Assembly: GCA_037481695.1 (NCBI GenBank)
Contig: JBBFLE010000023.1
Coordinates: 1 to 42,689, forward strand
Direction of reading: 5' to 3'
Length of the DNA stretch: 42,689 nt
Source: a bacterium
GTDB taxonomy: Bacteria > Desulfobacterota > Desulfocorpusculales > Desulfocorpusculum
In this document: positions 40,886 through 42,689 of the stretch, in pieces
How the letters are laid out: every line of letters begins with the position of its first letter
Position numbering within the stretch: position 1 is the first letter of the stretch
The notes under the pieces: model-generated
Databases searched by the model: none
What the model was told of the DNA's origin: nothing
The model's input: the letters and a program-made list of their open reading frames with translations, nothing else
Translations under genes and position numbers: made by a program

Positions 40886-41283
40886 TGAATCAGAGGGAGA
40901 CCTCCAACAGACGTGTGCACATGGCCAATGAGAGGACCTTTCTGGCATGGATCCGCACCAGTATAGCCATCATGGCTTTCGGCTTCGTGGTCGAGAGATT
41001 TGCGATTTTCATGAACCAGTTTTCTGCCTTCTTGTGTGGAGGCAGCCAAGCAGCCACCCAGCAGACCTGGGCTGCTCCGAGTTCCAAGACCTCCTGGGTG
41101 GGGCTGTGTCTTGTGGGCTTGGGTGCCCTGATGGGCATACTGGCCTTTGTGCGTTATAAGAAGACCGAGAAACAGATAGATGAGGGTTCTTATAGACCAT
41201 CTTTGGTCTTGGATACTTTGCTGATACTTGCTGTTGCATCTGTGGGGGTGTTCCTGATAGTCTTGCTGAGACAAACGGTCTAA
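40885..41283 (+). CDS. DUF202 (YidH-like) membrane protein
   Basis: A 132-aa protein. NERTFLAWIRTSIAIMAFGFVVERF is the DUF202 signature. Three membrane segments are expected: about 20-38, 72-92 (TSWVGLCLVGLGALMGILAF) and 110-130 (LVLDTLLILAVASVGVFLIV). No function is known. The ATG overlaps the xdhC stop (TGATG), so it is co-translated with the maturation cluster, though it is probably unrelated in function. Confidence 0.85.
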   Translation: MNQRETSNRRVHMANERTFLAWIRTSIAIMAFGFVVERFAIFMNQFSAFLCGGSQAATQQTWAAPSSKTSWVGLCLVGLGALMGILAFVRYKKTEKQIDEGSYRPSLVLDTLLILAVASVGVFLIVLLRQTV

Positions 41284-41340
41284 GCCGGGCAGTTAATCCT
41301 CTCAGAGCGCTCAGGGTTAAGAAACAAGAGGCCTTTCCCG

Positions 41341-42162
41341 ATGAGATACTCGAGAGCGGTTTTCAAATTCCAACAGAGTCGGGAGAGCAAGATGTGGATC
41401 CTGATCTTTCTGGCCTTCTCCTTAGTTGTGACCAGCCATGCCTTTTCCCAGGGGGAAATGGGGCATTCAGGCCCTGAAGCCTCTTTTGTGTCAGCCCCTC
41501 CCATCAAGATCCACAGGCCTCTGGAGACTCTGCTCAAGGGCATAGACATCCATGTGACATGGGCTGGAAGCATCAAGAAGCCCTTGGTGGCCCTTACCTT
41601 CGATGACGGGCCACATCCTCAGTACACTGCCCAGGTCTTGCGCATACTGGAGGAACAAGGGGTCCAGGCCACCTTTTTTGTGGTGGGCCGCAATGCCAAG
41701 CGTCATCCAGAACTTTTAAGAAAGATCCGCTCCGCAGGCCATTCGCTAGGGAATCATACCTTCTCTCACACCAAATTGACCTCTGTCAAAAACGGGCTCT
41801 TGAGAGAGGAATTGGAGCGCACCAGGGAGATAATATTGGAGGAAACAGGGGTGAACACCTGCCTGTTTAGGCCCCCTTTTGGAGCCTTTGATGCCAGATC
41901 CCTGGCCGAGCTGGCCATACGTCGCATGGAGGTGGTGCTGTGGTCTGTGGACTCCAGGGATTGGGTCACCACCGCAGCCCAAGAGATCCGCCACAACGTG
42001 GAGAATACCACACAGCCAGGTGCCATAATTCTGCTCCACGACGTGCATCCGCAGACCGTGGAGGCTTTGCCTGGAATCATTCAGGCTCTCAAGAATCGCG
42101 GTTATGGTTTTGCGACTATTCCCGAGATGATCCCAGCTCCACAGACTGCTTGGGGAGGCTGA
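41341..42162 (+). CDS. Secreted polysaccharide deacetylase
   Basis: A 273-aa NodB-fold carbohydrate esterase (CE4) that removes acetyl groups from a cell-wall or extracellular sugar polymer. Motif 1 is LTFDDGPHPQYT (metal and catalytic Asp), motif 2 GNHTFSHTKLT (His-x3-His metal pair), motif 3 FRPPFGAFDARS, motif 4 WSVDSRDWV and motif 5 ILLHDVHPQT. A membrane-type signal (MWILIFLAFSLVVTSHAFS) is near the start. The ATG at 41341 gives a charged leader; the ATG at 41392, with GGGAGAG upstream, is equally good and gives 256 aa. Substrate is unknown. Confidence 0.9.
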   Translation: MRYSRAVFKFQQSRESKMWILIFLAFSLVVTSHAFSQGEMGHSGPEASFVSAPPIKIHRPLETLLKGIDIHVTWAGSIKKPLVALTFDDGPHPQYTAQVLRILEEQGVQATFFVVGRNAKRHPELLRKIRSAGHSLGNHTFSHTKLTSVKNGLLREELERTREIILEETGVNTCLFRPPFGAFDARSLAELAIRRMEVVLWSVDSRDWVTTAAQEIRHNVENTTQPGAIILLHDVHPQTVEALPGIIQALKNRGYGFATIPEMIPAPQTAWGG

Positions 42163-42200
42163 GGAGCTTCATCTTGAAGCATTGGGCCGAGGAAGAACTG

Positions 42201-42686
42201 ATGGGAAAAAACAAGGATGTCTCACAGGAGAGATGGGAAAGATCTGGGTTGACTCTGAAGCGGCATTTTGAGGCTTCCACCGCCAAGATGAGAAAGCAGG
42301 CCTTGAACAGAGGAGATTACGATCCGGCAAGGCTTTACCGCTGGGGTCAGATGATGGCTCTGGCCCTGGTTCGCATGATGGAGGCGGTTGAGAGGAGCTT
42401 CGGACTCCAGGGTCAAGAAGTCCTTTGCAACACACTGGTGGATCTGGGTAGGGAGATAGGCAAGGAGGTGTTGGAGGGTCTCAGCATCCAGCCGGGCACT
42501 CCAGAGATACAGGTGGTTTCCAGTTTTGTCACATATCTAAACGAGGAGATCTGGGCTTCTCCGGAAATCCCCAAGGTGTTGGACGAGAACACATGCGTAT
42601 GCGACATTCTGTGGTGCCCCCATCAAGATCAGGCTCCATACACGAATTTGTGGGTGGGATTGGTTTATAGGGACTTGAAAGCATGA
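42201..42686 (+). CDS. Unrecognised 161-aa protein
   Basis: I do not recognise this family with confidence. The protein is soluble and largely helical (residues about 1-100), followed by a segment with clustered cysteines (NTCVCDILWCPHQDQAPYTN, about 130-150) that could bind metal. ATG at 42201 follows GAGGAAG. A TTG at 42174 in frame, with GAGGAG 7 nt upstream and 39 nt closer to the deacetylase, is a fair alternative start. It lies 38 nt after the deacetylase on the same strand. The gene is complete, with its stop three nt from the window edge. A weak resemblance to L-2-amino-thiazoline-4-carboxylate-hydrolase-like proteins was considered but is not supported enough to name it. Confidence 0.6.
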   Translation: MGKNKDVSQERWERSGLTLKRHFEASTAKMRKQALNRGDYDPARLYRWGQMMALALVRMMEAVERSFGLQGQEVLCNTLVDLGREIGKEVLEGLSIQPGTPEIQVVSSFVTYLNEEIWASPEIPKVLDENTCVCDILWCPHQDQAPYTNLWVGLVYRDLKA

Positions 42687-42689
42687 ATC

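Overview
The window looks like a chromosomal segment of an anaerobic, Gram-negative, didermic bacterium. The best guess is a member of the Desulfobacterota (former Deltaproteobacteria). That rests on gene content and is an inference: an acyl-CoA dehydrogenase/ETF operon, NIF-type Fe-S assembly genes, a stand-alone radical-SAM activase-like protein, a selenium/molybdenum hydroxylase maturation cluster, a type II secretion system (T2SS) with outer-membrane secretin, and an ABC/NosL module. GC is moderate, Arg codons are often AGG/AGA, and TTG/GTG starts are common. I see no rRNA, tRNA, CRISPR array, transposase or intact insertion sequence.

Layout. 0.5-4.2 kb (minus): acyl-CoA dehydrogenase, etfB, etfA and an unknown 157-aa protein form an acyl-CoA oxidation/electron transfer operon, preceded by three stacked RNA hairpins (4.25-4.41 kb). 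4.9-5.8 kb (minus): a secreted phosphodiester-glycosidase-like protein. 6.1-10.3 kb (plus): nifU-nifS, then a glycerophosphodiester phosphodiesterase overlapping a second acyl-CoA dehydrogenase whose usual catalytic Glu is missing. 10.4-13.8 kb (plus): GspC-, GspA/ExeA- and GspB/TPR-like proteins. 13.9-16.6 kb (minus): a four-gene NosL / membrane protein / FtsX-like permease / ATPase module that divides the T2SS genes. 17.4-26.4 kb (plus): secretin GspD, ATPase GspE, a TPR membrane protein, a DUF484-GGDEF diguanylate cyclase and glycerol-3-phosphate acyltransferase PlsB, ending in an intrinsic terminator. 26.6-28.3 kb (plus): a parA-parB pair, followed by 1.3 kb without convincing genes. 29.5-31.6 kb (minus): 3-hydroxyacyl-CoA dehydrogenase and a radical SAM protein. 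32.1-33.5 kb: nicotinate phosphoribosyltransferase. 34-34.9 kb (minus): a Nudix hydrolase. 35.3-36.3 kb: a periplasmic parvulin prolyl isomerase with terminator. 36.9-40.9 kb: a MoeA-like protein, YqeB, YqeC and XdhC, the maturation set for selenium-dependent molybdenum hydroxylases, without the hydroxylase. 40.9-42.7 kb: a DUF202 membrane protein, a secreted polysaccharide deacetylase and an unrecognised 161-aa protein.

How the genes may work together. The two acyl-CoA dehydrogenases, ETF and 3-hydroxyacyl-CoA dehydrogenase point to beta-oxidation or a related CoA-thioester pathway. NifU/NifS would supply Fe-S clusters. The T2SS genes here cover the inner-membrane connector, the ATPase, the secretin and the GspA/B peptidoglycan-passage pair. 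Pseudopilins and GspF/L/M are not in the window. GspD-GspE-TPR-cyclase-PlsB lie in one directional run, so secretion, c-di-GMP signalling and phospholipid synthesis may be co-expressed.

Most worth a second look: the secretion/c-di-GMP/PlsB run, the NosL-ABC module with its 147-aa partner, the EtfA with substituted flavin-site residues, the relocated catalytic base in the second dehydrogenase, the hairpin stack before the acd-etf operon, and the Se/Mo maturation cluster lacking its enzyme. Nothing is an unambiguous new system; the two operon-level modules are the best candidates.
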